A stretch of 64,000 nucleotides of DNA from Bradyrhizobium canariense (GTDB lineage: Bacteria > Pseudomonadota > Alphaproteobacteria > Rhizobiales > Xanthobacteraceae): NCBI RefSeq assembly GCF_018130465.1, contig NZ_JAFCKJ010000010.1:186001-250000 (forward strand), in the 5' to 3' direction. The position numbers were made by a program, and so were the translations under genes. Of this stretch, positions 43,552-52,357 are shown piece by piece. Positions within the stretch are counted from its first letter, which is position 1, and the number at the start of each line of letters is the position of its first letter. The notes beneath the pieces were generated by a model. That model was not told the origin of the DNA, searched no databases, and saw only the letters and a program-made list of their open reading frames with translations.

Positions 43552-45462
43552 ATGACGATCGCAGAGCATCAGATGACGGACTATTTGGAAGCAGCCGCTC
43601 ATCCTGCTTCCGATGCGGGCACACGCAGGTTCGCGAGCGTCTTCGGCACCGTCGACCGCTGGCTCGGTGCGGTGGTCGAAACCATCGCTGCCGGCCTCGT
43701 GCTGGCCGAGATCGGCATCATGCTCGCTGGCGTCATCATGCGCTATGTCTTCCACAACCCGCTGATCTGGTCGGACGAGCTGGCCTCGATCCTGTTTCTG
43801 TGGCTGTCGATGCTGGGCGCGGTGATCGCGCTGCGCCGGGGCGAGCACATGCGCATGACGGGGCTCGTCAGCCATGTCGGCCCCGGCGCGCGTGCTTTTC
43901 TCGACACGATCGCGGCGGTGGCGCCGCTGGCCTTGCTGGCGCTGATCCTGCACCCCGCCTTCGACTATGCGAGCGAGGAGCAGATCATCGTCACCCCGGC
44001 GCTGGAGATCAGCAACGCCTGGCGCGCAGCCGCAATTCCCGTCGGGATGACCCTGATGGCCGTCGTCGCCGCGATCCGGCTCGCGACGCATCACCGCCCC
44101 GCGCTAATCGCCGCGGCCTTCGTCACCACCGCCATCCTGATCGCCGCATTCTGGCTTGCCGGGCCGCTGCTAGCCCCGCTCGGACGGTACAACCTCATCA
44201 TCTTCTTCGTCGGCGTGGTCGCGGCCAACGTGTTCGCCGGCGTGCCGATCGCCTTCTCCTTTGCGCTCGCGACCTTCGGCTATCTGGCGCTGACGACGAG
44301 CGTTCCGATGATGGTGATGGTCGGCCGCCTCGACGAAGGCATGTCACATTTGATCCTGCTCGCGGTGCCGCTGTTCATTTTTCTCGGCGCGCTGATCGAA
44401 ATGACCGGCATGGCGCGGGCGATGATCCAGTTTCTGGCGAGCCTACTCGGCCATGTCCGCGGCGGACTGTCTTATGTGCTGATCGGCGCCATGTACCTCG
44501 TCTCCGGCATCTCCGGATCGAAGATCGCCGACATGGCCGCGATCGCGCCGGTGCTGCTGCCGGAAATGCAGCGGCGCGGCGCCAAGCCCGGCGATCTCGT
44601 GGCGCTGCTGTCCGCCACCGGCGCACAAACCGAGACCATTCCCCCGAGCATCGTGCTGATCACCATCGGCTCGGTGACCGGTGTCTCGATCGCGGCGCTG
44701 TTCACCGGCGGGCTATTGCCGGCCCTGGTCGTCGGCACGGCGCTCTGTGTGGTGGTCTGGCGGCGCTACCGGAATGGAGATCTGAGCCATGTGCGGCGTG
44801 CCTCCAAGCGCGAGATCGCAAAACTCTCGATGGTCGCCCTGCCCGCGATCTTGCTGCCTTTCGTGATCCGCACGGCCGTGGTCGAAGGTGTCGCCACCGC
44901 CACGGAGGTCTCGACGATCGGCATCGCCTACGCCGTGCTGATGGGTCTTCTGGTCTATCGCCAGTTTCCCTGGCGGCGGCTGAAACCCATGCTGGTCGAG
45001 ACGGCTTCGCTGACCGGCGCGATCATCTTCATCATCGGCTGCGCCACGGCGATGGCCTGGGGGCTGACGCAATCCGGCTTCTCGCAACAATTGGCGAAGG
45101 CGATGGCAGCGATCCCGGGCGGCGCCTACGGCTTCCTCGCGATCTCGATCCTTGCCTTCGTCGTGCTCGGGAGCGTGCTCGAAGGCATTCCGGCCATCGT
45201 GCTGTTCGGCCCGTTGCTGTTTCCGATCGCCAAGCAGGCCGGCGTGCACGAAGTGCACTATGCGATGGTCGTGATCCTCGCGATGGGCATCGGCCTGTTC
45301 GCCCCGCCGTTCGGCGTCGGCTATTACGGCGCCTGCGCGATCAGCAAGATATCGCCGGACGAAGGCCTCAAGCATATCTGGGGCTATGTCGCCGCGCTCT
45401 TCATCGGCCTCGCCGTCGTCGCAGCCGTGCCGTGGCTGTCCATCGGCTTCCTCAAGTTCTGA
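43552..45462 (+). CDS. Fused TRAP transporter DctQ-DctM membrane protein
   Basis: 636 residues combining the small four-helix DctQ domain (about 30-195, with VFHNPLIWSDELASILFLWL) and the large DctM channel (about 205-636, with LLAVPLFIFLGALIEMTG and ATGAQTETIPPSIVLITIGS). Fusions of Q and M are common. Begins 5 bases after the DctP stop. Drives sodium- or proton-coupled uptake of the DctP ligand. Confidence 0.94.
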   Translation: MTIAEHQMTDYLEAAAHPASDAGTRRFASVFGTVDRWLGAVVETIAAGLVLAEIGIMLAGVIMRYVFHNPLIWSDELASILFLWLSMLGAVIALRRGEHMRMTGLVSHVGPGARAFLDTIAAVAPLALLALILHPAFDYASEEQIIVTPALEISNAWRAAAIPVGMTLMAVVAAIRLATHHRPALIAAAFVTTAILIAAFWLAGPLLAPLGRYNLIIFFVGVVAANVFAGVPIAFSFALATFGYLALTTSVPMMVMVGRLDEGMSHLILLAVPLFIFLGALIEMTGMARAMIQFLASLLGHVRGGLSYVLIGAMYLVSGISGSKIADMAAIAPVLLPEMQRRGAKPGDLVALLSATGAQTETIPPSIVLITIGSVTGVSIAALFTGGLLPALVVGTALCVVVWRRYRNGDLSHVRRASKREIAKLSMVALPAILLPFVIRTAVVEGVATATEVSTIGIAYAVLMGLLVYRQFPWRRLKPMLVETASLTGAIIFIIGCATAMAWGLTQSGFSQQLAKAMAAIPGGAYGFLAISILAFVVLGSVLEGIPAIVLFGPLLFPIAKQAGVHEVHYAMVVILAMGIGLFAPPFGVGYYGACAISKISPDEGLKHIWGYVAALFIGLAVVAAVPWLSIGFLKF

Positions 45463-45481
45463 AGATCATGGGAATCACGCA

Positions 45482-46021
45482 ATGAGCCGTTTTTTTGGTG
45501 AGATCCGGCAAGCCGGCTACGTCGTTGACGACATCGAGAAGGCCATGGACCATTGGAGCCGCGAGCTCGGCATCGGGCCGTGGTTCTACAATCCGCGTGT
45601 GCCGATCGTGAACTACCATTATCGCGGCAAGGCCTATGAGCCGCACAATTCGGTGGCGCTTGCGAATTCGGGGCCATTGCAGATGGAGCTGATCCAGATC
45701 CGCAACGACGCGCCGTCGATGTATGCCGATTTCCTGAAAGCCGGGCATAAGGGTCTGCAGCACGTCGCCTACTGGACTGAAGACTACGACGCGGATCTGA
45801 CGCGCCTCGAGGCCGAGGGCTTCAAGCCGGTCATGAGCGGCGAAGTCGGCGCGCGCGGACGCTTCGTCTATTTCGACACGGAATACCATCCGGGAACGGT
45901 GATCGAACTGTCTGAAGTCGCAGGACCCAAGGGCAAGATGTTCGACCTCATCCGCGAAGCCGCCAAGGACTGGGACGGTCGCGACCCCGTGCGGCCATTT
46001 CCCGATCTCACCAAGCTCTAG
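45482..46021 (+). CDS. VOC (glyoxalase/bleomycin resistance) superfamily protein
   Basis: 179 residues. Two beta-alpha-beta-beta-beta modules: residues 8-70 (QAGYVVDDIEKAMDHWSREL) and 80-150 (GLQHVAYWTEDYDADLTRLE). Metal-ligand-like His in GLQHVAY and Glu in GTVIELSE. Similar to methylmalonyl-CoA epimerase/VOC proteins of sugar-acid operons. Placed between the TRAP and RuBisCO-like genes, so an epimerase or lyase step of the same pathway is inferred; reaction unknown. Confidence 0.85.
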   Translation: MSRFFGEIRQAGYVVDDIEKAMDHWSRELGIGPWFYNPRVPIVNYHYRGKAYEPHNSVALANSGPLQMELIQIRNDAPSMYADFLKAGHKGLQHVAYWTEDYDADLTRLEAEGFKPVMSGEVGARGRFVYFDTEYHPGTVIELSEVAGPKGKMFDLIREAAKDWDGRDPVRPFPDLTKL

Positions 46022-46036
46022 ACTGTCTGTGATCCC

Positions 46037-47242
46037 GTGACGCCAAATCCTGTTCGCATCGAAGCCGACTATCTGATCGAAACGCCCAGCGATCCGCGGC
46101 TTGCCGCGGAGACCATGGCGGGCGAGCAGTCGAGCGGAACGTTCGTCGCGGTGCCCGGCGAAACGCCGGAGCTGAAAGCGCGTGCAGCTGCTCGGGTCGA
46201 GAGCCTCGACCTGCTGGATACAGTCGGCGCACCATCGCTCCCGGTCGCCCGGCCAATCAACGCCGATGGCCCCTGGCGACGCGCGCGCGTCACCTTGTCA
46301 TGGCCGCTCGACAATATCGGCGCCTCGCTGCCCAATCTCGTCACGGCGATCGCCGGCAATCTCTGGGAATTGCGCCAGCTGACCGGCCTGCGGCTGCTCG
46401 ACCTGCGGTTGCCGGTCGCTTTCGCCTCCGCCTATCCCGGGCCGAAGTTCGGCGTCGCCGGCACACGCGAGCTCACCGGCGTCAGCGGCCGTCCGCTGAT
46501 CGGCACCATCATCAAGCCGAGCATCGGGCTGAGCCCGGCCGAGACGGCTAATCTCGTCACCACGCTGTGCGAGGCCGGCATCGACTTCATCAAGGACGAT
46601 GAGCTGCAATCGGACGGCGTTTATTGTCCGTTCGACGAACGGGTGCGCGCCGTGATGCGCGTCGTCAACGACCACGCCGGCCGGACCGGCAAGAAGGTCA
46701 TGGTTGCCTTCAACCTCACCGGCGAGATCGACCAGATGCGCCGCCGCCACGATCTGGTGCTGGCCGAGGGCGGCACCTGCGTGATGGCAAGCATCAACTC
46801 GGTCGGGCTCGCCGGCATGATCGAGCTCGGCCGCCACACGCAACTCCCCGTTCATGCGCATCGCAACGGCTGGGGCGCGCTGAACCGTCATCCCGCGCTC
46901 GGCTGGGATTATACCGCGTGGCACAAAATATGGCGGCTCGCCGGCGCCGACCACATGCATGTCAACGGCATCGGCAACAAATTCAGCGAGACCGATGACA
47001 GCGTGGTCAAATCCGCGCAGGCCGCGCTGACGCCGATGTTCGCGCACAAGCCGTGCATCGCGATGCCTGTGTTTTCGTCGGGCCAATCGCCGGCGCAGGC
47101 CGTGCCGACCTGGCGCGCGCTCGGCTCGACCGATCTGATCTTCGCAGCCGGTGGCGGCATTCTTGCACACCCCGATGGACCCGCCGCAGGCGTCGCCGAT
47201 CTGCGTGCGGCGTGGGACGCGGGGATCGCAGGCAAACCATGA
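46037..47242 (+). CDS. RuBisCO-like protein (possible OiaX/OiaC type)
   Basis: 401 residues of the RuBisCO large-subunit fold. By motif comparison with spinach RuBisCO: Lys160 (IIKPS) = K175, Lys186-Asp188-Glu189 (FIKDDE) = the carbamate lysine and metal ligands, His275-Arg276 (HAHRNG), His308 (DHMHVN) = H327 and Lys315 (GNKF) = K334; K177 is replaced by Ser162. So metal and carbamate chemistry should be kept while CO2 fixation is not expected. RuBisCO-like proteins next to DUF1537 kinases act on 3-oxo-isoapionate 4-phosphate in known apionate pathways. GTG start; overlaps the kinase gene. Confidence 0.88.
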   Translation: MTPNPVRIEADYLIETPSDPRLAAETMAGEQSSGTFVAVPGETPELKARAAARVESLDLLDTVGAPSLPVARPINADGPWRRARVTLSWPLDNIGASLPNLVTAIAGNLWELRQLTGLRLLDLRLPVAFASAYPGPKFGVAGTRELTGVSGRPLIGTIIKPSIGLSPAETANLVTTLCEAGIDFIKDDELQSDGVYCPFDERVRAVMRVVNDHAGRTGKKVMVAFNLTGEIDQMRRRHDLVLAEGGTCVMASINSVGLAGMIELGRHTQLPVHAHRNGWGALNRHPALGWDYTAWHKIWRLAGADHMHVNGIGNKFSETDDSVVKSAQAALTPMFAHKPCIAMPVFSSGQSPAQAVPTWRALGSTDLIFAAGGGILAHPDGPAAGVADLRAAWDAGIAGKP

Positions 47243-48624
47243 GCGACACGTCCGCCCTGCCCGACGGTCCGCTCGTCGCCTTCTACGGCGACGATTACAC
47301 CGGCTCGTCCGCGGCGATGGAGGCGCTCACCTTCGCGGGTCTGCCGACAATCCTGTTCCTGGAGCCGCCGACGCCCGAGCATCTCGCGGCCTCCAGGCAG
47401 TATCGCGGCATCGGCATCGCCGGCACGGCGCGGGCAAAGGACCCGGCCTGGATGGAGCAAAACCTTCCGCCGGCCTTCGACGTGCTCGCCGGCATCGGCG
47501 CCCCAATCGCACATTACAAGGTGTGCTCGACCTTCGATTCCGCGCCGCATATCGGCTCGATCGGGCGCGCGATTGATCTCGCCGTGCCGCGACTCGGTGG
47601 CCGCTGGCATCCGCTCCTCGTCGGCTCCCCGGCGATGGGCCGCTACCAGATGTTCGGCCATTTGTTCGCGGCTGTGAACGGCGTCGGCCATCGCCTCGAC
47701 CGGCATCCGACCATGTCGCGTCATCCGGTGACGCCGATGGACGAGTCCGATCTCGGCCGGCATCTTGCAAAGCAGACGACGCGATCGATCGGACTAATCG
47801 ACTTCGTCACCATGGCCAATGGCGGCGCGGATCTGGCGCTGATGCGCGCGAGGGGCGCGGGCACCGAGATCATCTCGCTCGACGTGCTCGACCACGCATC
47901 GCTGATCGAAGCCGGCCGCCTGATCTGGGAATATCGCGGCGAGCGGCTCTTTGTCGCCGGCTCGCAAGGGGTCGAGCAGGCCCTGGTTGCCTATTGGCGG
48001 TCGGCGGGCCTGATTCCCGACAGCAAGCCCGATCTTCGCCTTACCGGCGTCGAGCGTATCGCCTGCGTGTCCGGCTCATGCTCACCCGTCACTGCCGCGC
48101 AGATCGCTCATGCCGGAAGCAATGGTTTCAACGTCGAGCGGCTCGATGCAGCGCGCGCCGTCGATACGGCTGAATGGGCCAAGGAGATCGGCCGCGCTGT
48201 CGAGCGCGCGCTCGCCGCGCTCTCGTCGGGGCGCGATGCGCTCCTGATCACCGCAAGCGGCCCCGACGATCCGGCGGTCGGCGCTCTCAACGCGGCGATC
48301 AGGGCGAGCGGCGGAACGGCGGCCGCGGTGAACGACCGCATCGGCGTCGGGCTGGGCCAGGCGCTGGATTCTATTCTAGAAACCGCGCGGCTCCAACGCG
48401 CCGTGGTCGCCGGCGGGGACACATCCGGCCACGTGCTACAGGCCATGGGTATCTACGCGCTAACTGCGATCGCCCCGCTCGCAGAGGGAGCCCCGCTCTG
48501 CCGCGCGTCGTCGGATCGCGCGCATGCCAGAATCGAGATCGCGCTGAAGGGCGGGCAGGTTGGCGAAGTCGATCTGTTCTGCCGCGCGAGACACGGGTTC
48601 GGAATGTCGGGCCCGCGACACTGA
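47239..48624 (+). CDS. DUF1537 four-carbon acid sugar kinase family (possible OiaK)
   Basis: 461 residues. N-terminal substrate domain with the hallmark FYGDDYTGSS (15-24) and C-terminal nucleotide domain with GGDTSGHVLQAMGI near 395. The family phosphorylates threonate, erythronate or 3-oxo-isoapionate. Start ATG overlaps the RuBisCO-like stop (ATGA), which indicates tight coupling: the kinase product is probably the RuBisCO-like substrate. Last gene of the operon. Confidence 0.88.
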   Translation: MSDTSALPDGPLVAFYGDDYTGSSAAMEALTFAGLPTILFLEPPTPEHLAASRQYRGIGIAGTARAKDPAWMEQNLPPAFDVLAGIGAPIAHYKVCSTFDSAPHIGSIGRAIDLAVPRLGGRWHPLLVGSPAMGRYQMFGHLFAAVNGVGHRLDRHPTMSRHPVTPMDESDLGRHLAKQTTRSIGLIDFVTMANGGADLALMRARGAGTEIISLDVLDHASLIEAGRLIWEYRGERLFVAGSQGVEQALVAYWRSAGLIPDSKPDLRLTGVERIACVSGSCSPVTAAQIAHAGSNGFNVERLDAARAVDTAEWAKEIGRAVERALAALSSGRDALLITASGPDDPAVGALNAAIRASGGTAAAVNDRIGVGLGQALDSILETARLQRAVVAGGDTSGHVLQAMGIYALTAIAPLAEGAPLCRASSDRAHARIEIALKGGQVGEVDLFCRARHGFGMSGPRH

Positions 48625-49189
48625 CACCGCCAGCAGCCCGCAAGGTGCGCATCACCTACGAGCTCGAAGTTACGGCAGATTGTCCCGCAGAAAAATGTCG
48701 ATGCGGATGCGCGCCTGGTCAGAACCGATGGGTAGGAAAGATTTCCAGCATAAGCATTCTGAGGCCATCCTTTTCTCTGTCTTCATCGCAACGCGAATGA
48801 CACATCAGAAACAACCGGTCTGGAGCTAACCACGTCGGAAGACGCAAGTCTGCTGTTGCGATCATGGTGCGTTAGCGGCCGGCCGATAGCGAAATTTCGC
48901 TGATGGTCATCCCTTCGGCCGCGCACTCTGTCGTGATGTGCGCCATGGACCGGGGCGCGCTTGCTCACCCGAGGGGCCCAATTCATAAAGTCTGCTCACG
49001 TTGGCTGTGGTGACACTTCTCTTGACCTCGCGGTGCACATATCGTGTGCGCGTCACCTTCTAACGATTGAAAAACCTAAACTCTCGCTCGAGTCCATCAC
49101 GGACCAATTTGAGCCATGTTTGGTCAAGGAGGCCGAGGTCAATCAAGAGTGATCCACCGTGGTCAGAAGCTGACAGGTCTCCAGCAAGC
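48625..49189. other. Gene-free stretch of about 565 bases
   Basis: Between convergent operons. Lower coding character, several short frames without ribosome sites, and a degenerate repeat copy at 48977-49015. No tRNA, terminator with T-run or recognisable gene remnant was identified. Confidence 0.5.
48977..49015 (+). repeat. Degenerate intergenic repeat, copy 2
   Basis: Matches 41281-41319 at 30 of 39 positions in the same orientation. See copy 1. Confidence 0.5.
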
Positions 49190-50314
49190 CTAGATACTGC
49201 GATAGCACTCGATACATGAAAGATCAGGTACTATTCCGAGCCCCGGGTCTTCGTTCAATTCAACCGTGCCTTCCCTCAGATTGAGGATCGGACCACAAAA
49301 CAGATCCCGCAACGGGTTGTCATTGGCATCGACCTCCAGCCAGCCGTCACCACCGATACCGGCGAGAAGATGCGCGGACGCAAGCAGGCCAATGCCTCCG
49401 CCGAGATAGTGCGGGCAAAACGTCTTGCCCGCTTTCAGAATGTTGCGAGCCAGTCCAGCGCAGGCGCTGAGCCCGCCCCATTTTGCGATATCGGGTTGAA
49501 CCACGCCGAGCACATCTTCGGCCAGGACCTCCTCGAAGCCTTCGGCGCTCGAAATATTTTCACCGGCGGCAATCGGCATCTTCGCGTGGGCGCGCAGCTT
49601 GCGCCATTCCTCGCGCGGCCGATCGGCGCGGATCGGCTCTTCCAGCCAGCGCAGGTCGAACTCGGCCAGCCGCGGCAGCATCTCCAGCGCCTGCGCGACC
49701 GACCAGCCCTGATTGGCATCCACGGCGAGCATGCCGGCGCCGACGGTCGCGCGTAGCGCAGCGAGGTTGGCGAGATCCATCTCCGCGCCGAAGCCAACCT
49801 TCAGCTTCAGTGCACGATGGCCACGCTTGAGCGCGGCTTCAGCCGTCTGAGCGGCGCCGCCGGGATTGATGCCGCTGGCATAGGCCTTGATCGTGCTCGA
49901 CTGCCCGCCGATGAGCCGCCACAGCGGCACGCGTTGGCGTCGCGCGGAGAGGTCCCACAGCGCGAGATCGATACCCGAGATGGCCTGCGCGAACGGCCCG
50001 GGCTCGCCGCATTGAAGCGCCAGCACCTCGGTGCCCTTGGTCAGGGTCTCGAAGGCCTGAACAGGATTGTCAAACCTGCGTCCGACAAGGCCGGGCGCGA
50101 GCACCTCGTCGACCAGCCGGGCACGGTGCTCCGCGCCGGGTGCGGGAAAGTTGGACCAGGTCTCACCCCATCCCTCGACGCCATCTTGGTCGACGACGCG
50201 AACGAAGACGGCGGGACGGTTCAGCATTTTGCCGAACGACGTCACCACTGGCGTTGCCAGCGGATAACGATAGCAGAACGCCCCGACCGAACGGATGGTG
50301 AAGCTGTCAGTCAT
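49190..50314 (-). CDS. Enolase-superfamily (mandelate racemase group) acid-sugar dehydratase-like enzyme
   Basis: 374 residues. The barrel residues follow mandelate racemase: Lys170-x-Lys172 (LKLKVG), metal ligands Asp199 (VDANQG), Glu225/226 (LEEP) and Glu252 (GEN), and an Asp275-His302 pair (QPDIAKWG, CPHYLGG). This pattern fits abstraction of an alpha proton from a carboxylate, as in sugar-acid dehydratases. ATG 50314 chosen; the frame runs on upstream without a better start. Last gene of the sugar operon; the product would be a 2-keto-3-deoxy acid for the kinase and aldolase. Confidence 0.9.
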   Translation of the reverse strand: MTDSFTIRSVGAFCYRYPLATPVVTSFGKMLNRPAVFVRVVDQDGVEGWGETWSNFPAPGAEHRARLVDEVLAPGLVGRRFDNPVQAFETLTKGTEVLALQCGEPGPFAQAISGIDLALWDLSARRQRVPLWRLIGGQSSTIKAYASGINPGGAAQTAEAALKRGHRALKLKVGFGAEMDLANLAALRATVGAGMLAVDANQGWSVAQALEMLPRLAEFDLRWLEEPIRADRPREEWRKLRAHAKMPIAAGENISSAEGFEEVLAEDVLGVVQPDIAKWGGLSACAGLARNILKAGKTFCPHYLGGGIGLLASAHLLAGIGGDGWLEVDANDNPLRDLFCGPILNLREGTVELNEDPGLGIVPDLSCIECYRSI

Positions 50315-50363
50315 GCGACGGGTCCTTGCGACCGAGTTGAGACCACGCGGAGCCGCCACCATG

Positions 50364-51401
50364 TCAGTAGGCGCGCGCGAAGTCACCTTCCTGCTTGATG
50401 TCAGTGAACACCGGAAAGCGCGCCTTCCATGGCGTTCCCTTGGCCGTGGTCAGCTCGTTGAGCCGTTCGAGCACGCCGAGGCCATCCTTGCGCAGACTTG
50501 CCGAGACCGCCGCGCGGTCCGGAAAGTTCCTCAGAACTGCATCGAGCCAAATGGTGCGGCCGGCGAGGAAGCCGCCTGCCCCGGCTGCGTAGGCGAAGTC
50601 CAGCACACGCTCGAACTTCTCCGGCGCGGCGCCACCCGACAGCAGCACCCAGGGGATGCTCCGTTCGCGGCAGATGTCCCCGATCGCGTCGAATTCCTTC
50701 TGCGCGGCGCTCTCCTCGGCGCTGCCGTCACGGGCCGGAAGGCCGTTGGCCGCAAGCGGGCTCTCCAGCTTCAAGAGATCGACGCCGTATTCAGGCTTGG
50801 CGAATTCGCGCACGCTGTCGATGACGAGGCCGGGAAGTTTCCCGGGCGACTCCACGTAGTCGGCGGTGTGATTGGCACTGCCGAGGAACGGATAGACCAA
50901 GAGCTCCAGGACATAAGGGATGTCATGACGGGCGCAGTCCTCGCCGATCTCGCGGACGAAGCGCTTCTGATGCTCGTTCACCGCGGCATCGGCATCCGGC
51001 CGGTACCAGGCCAATACCTTCACTGCGTCGCCGCCCATGGCGCGGATCTTCTCCACGCTCCAATCGGTGATCGCCCGGGACTTGCGTCCGCCCGAGGTTT
51101 CCTCGACGCGGTGTTCCTCGAGCGTCATGATGAGACCACAGCGCGGCGGCAGCAGGTCGATCGCGGCCGGCACCGCGAAATTCGGGTCGAACAGCATCGA
51201 GCTACAATGCGGCGCGAGGTTCTCCACGAGCAGGCGCTTCGCCGCCGTGACATCGGAATATTCGACCTGGTCCCGCGTGATGCCTTTTGCCTTTGCAATG
51301 GCATCGAACAATGGCGGCCGCTGATCCAGCGCGACCATACGAAAGTGGCCGCCCGCGTCAGCAAGGCGTGCCAGCCCGCGGTTCTTTCCAATCGTTCTCA
51401 T
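50364..51401 (-). CDS. Class I aldolase of the LacD/YihT (tagatose-bisphosphate or sulfofructose-phosphate) family
   Basis: 345 residues, barrel fold with MVALDQRPPLFDAI near 22, VKVLAWYRPD near 140 and DLLKLESPLA near 215 (the Lys is a Schiff-base candidate), and WVLLSGGAAPEKFERVLDFA. The family includes LacD and the sulfofructose 1-phosphate aldolases YihT and SqiA. ATG overlaps the kinase stop (ATGA), so it most likely cleaves the kinase product. Which phosphorylated sugar is involved cannot be read. Confidence 0.85.
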   Translation of the reverse strand: MRTIGKNRGLARLADAGGHFRMVALDQRPPLFDAIAKAKGITRDQVEYSDVTAAKRLLVENLAPHCSSMLFDPNFAVPAAIDLLPPRCGLIMTLEEHRVEETSGGRKSRAITDWSVEKIRAMGGDAVKVLAWYRPDADAAVNEHQKRFVREIGEDCARHDIPYVLELLVYPFLGSANHTADYVESPGKLPGLVIDSVREFAKPEYGVDLLKLESPLAANGLPARDGSAEESAAQKEFDAIGDICRERSIPWVLLSGGAAPEKFERVLDFAYAAGAGGFLAGRTIWLDAVLRNFPDRAAVSASLRKDGLGVLERLNELTTAKGTPWKARFPVFTDIKQEGDFARAY

Positions 51402-52357
51402 GGCTTCGTCCTCATGAATGCAAGACACTCGTTGATCGTAGGAATACCGTTGCGGCCGCCGGCGTGGCCGCATTTCATCGCAGCCGTCGCTGCCGAAAAC
51501 GCCATGGCGTCGCGCACATCGAGGCCGACGCCGATCGCAAGCGCATAGGCGCCGTGGAAGACGTCGCCCGCGCCGGTGGTGTCGATGACATCGACCGCAA
51601 AGGCGGCCTGGCGGTGCAACTGGCCATTCTCGTACCAGCTCACGCCGTTCTCGCCGCGCGTGACGGCGACGACTCGGCAACCGAAGCGCGCGAGTGCGGC
51701 GAGGGATTCATCCCCACCCGACCCAGCAAAGGACGTGAGCGCAGGCTCTGAGAAGATGGCGTGGTCGGTCAAGGGCAGCAGTCGCTCGAACACCTCGGGG
51801 TCGGCCATATCGCCGTCGAGCACCGTGGGGATGCTTCGCGAGCGCGCCTCGCGGAACAGAGTCGCGGCCCCTTCAACCCAGCGAGGATCAGCTAGCACGG
51901 AAGATGCGCGGGCGACCGCTTCCAGAGGAAGCCAATCAGCAGCCTCGGGAAAATGACCGCGGAAATTGACGATCTGCCGCTCGCCGGAACTGTCGACGAC
52001 GATGCCGGAGACCGACGACCGGCCCTCGGGAAACAGCCGGAAGTTCTCGACATCGACACCTTCAGCGGCAAAGGCCGACCGCATCTCGTGCCCGGCGGCA
52101 TCGTCCCCCGCCCGCCCCCAGAACGCGACGGAAGCGCCGAGCCGCGCAACCGCGACCGCGGCATTGGCAGCCATGCCGCCGCCAAAAGTGCCGTAGCCGA
52201 CGGCCTTGATCTTCTCGCTCCGACCCGCGAAGAGCCGATCGACCCGCCAGACCTGGTCGAGCGCAGAAAGCCCGAGGCAAATGACGTGCGCATGCCGGGC
52301 CCTCGACGCGACGTCCGCCAACGCCGACATATTTCCGATGTCTGCCGCCGCACTCAC
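51398..52357 (-). CDS. PfkB-family sugar kinase (YihV-like features)
   Basis: 319 residues of the ribokinase fold: GGGMAANAAVAVARLGA near 58 and the C-terminal DTTGAGDVFHGA with the catalytic Asp near 254. The opening CLGLSALDQVW and the SSVSGIVVDSSGERQIVNF segment resemble sulfofructose kinase YihV and related sugar kinases. GTG start overlaps the ATPase stop. Phosphorylates a sugar or keto-sugar for the aldolase next to it. Confidence 0.88.
   Translation of the reverse strand: MSAAADIGNMSALADVASRARHAHVICLGLSALDQVWRVDRLFAGRSEKIKAVGYGTFGGGMAANAAVAVARLGASVAFWGRAGDDAAGHEMRSAFAAEGVDVENFRLFPEGRSSVSGIVVDSSGERQIVNFRGHFPEAADWLPLEAVARASSVLADPRWVEGAATLFREARSRSIPTVLDGDMADPEVFERLLPLTDHAIFSEPALTSFAGSGGDESLAALARFGCRVVAVTRGENGVSWYENGQLHRQAAFAVDVIDTTGAGDVFHGAYALAIGVGLDVRDAMAFSAATAAMKCGHAGGRNGIPTINECLAFMRTKP

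Noticed and set aside
48961-49152. 63-codon forward open frame in the gene-free stretch
   Set aside because: No ribosome site or recognisable motif; composition unlike neighbouring genes.
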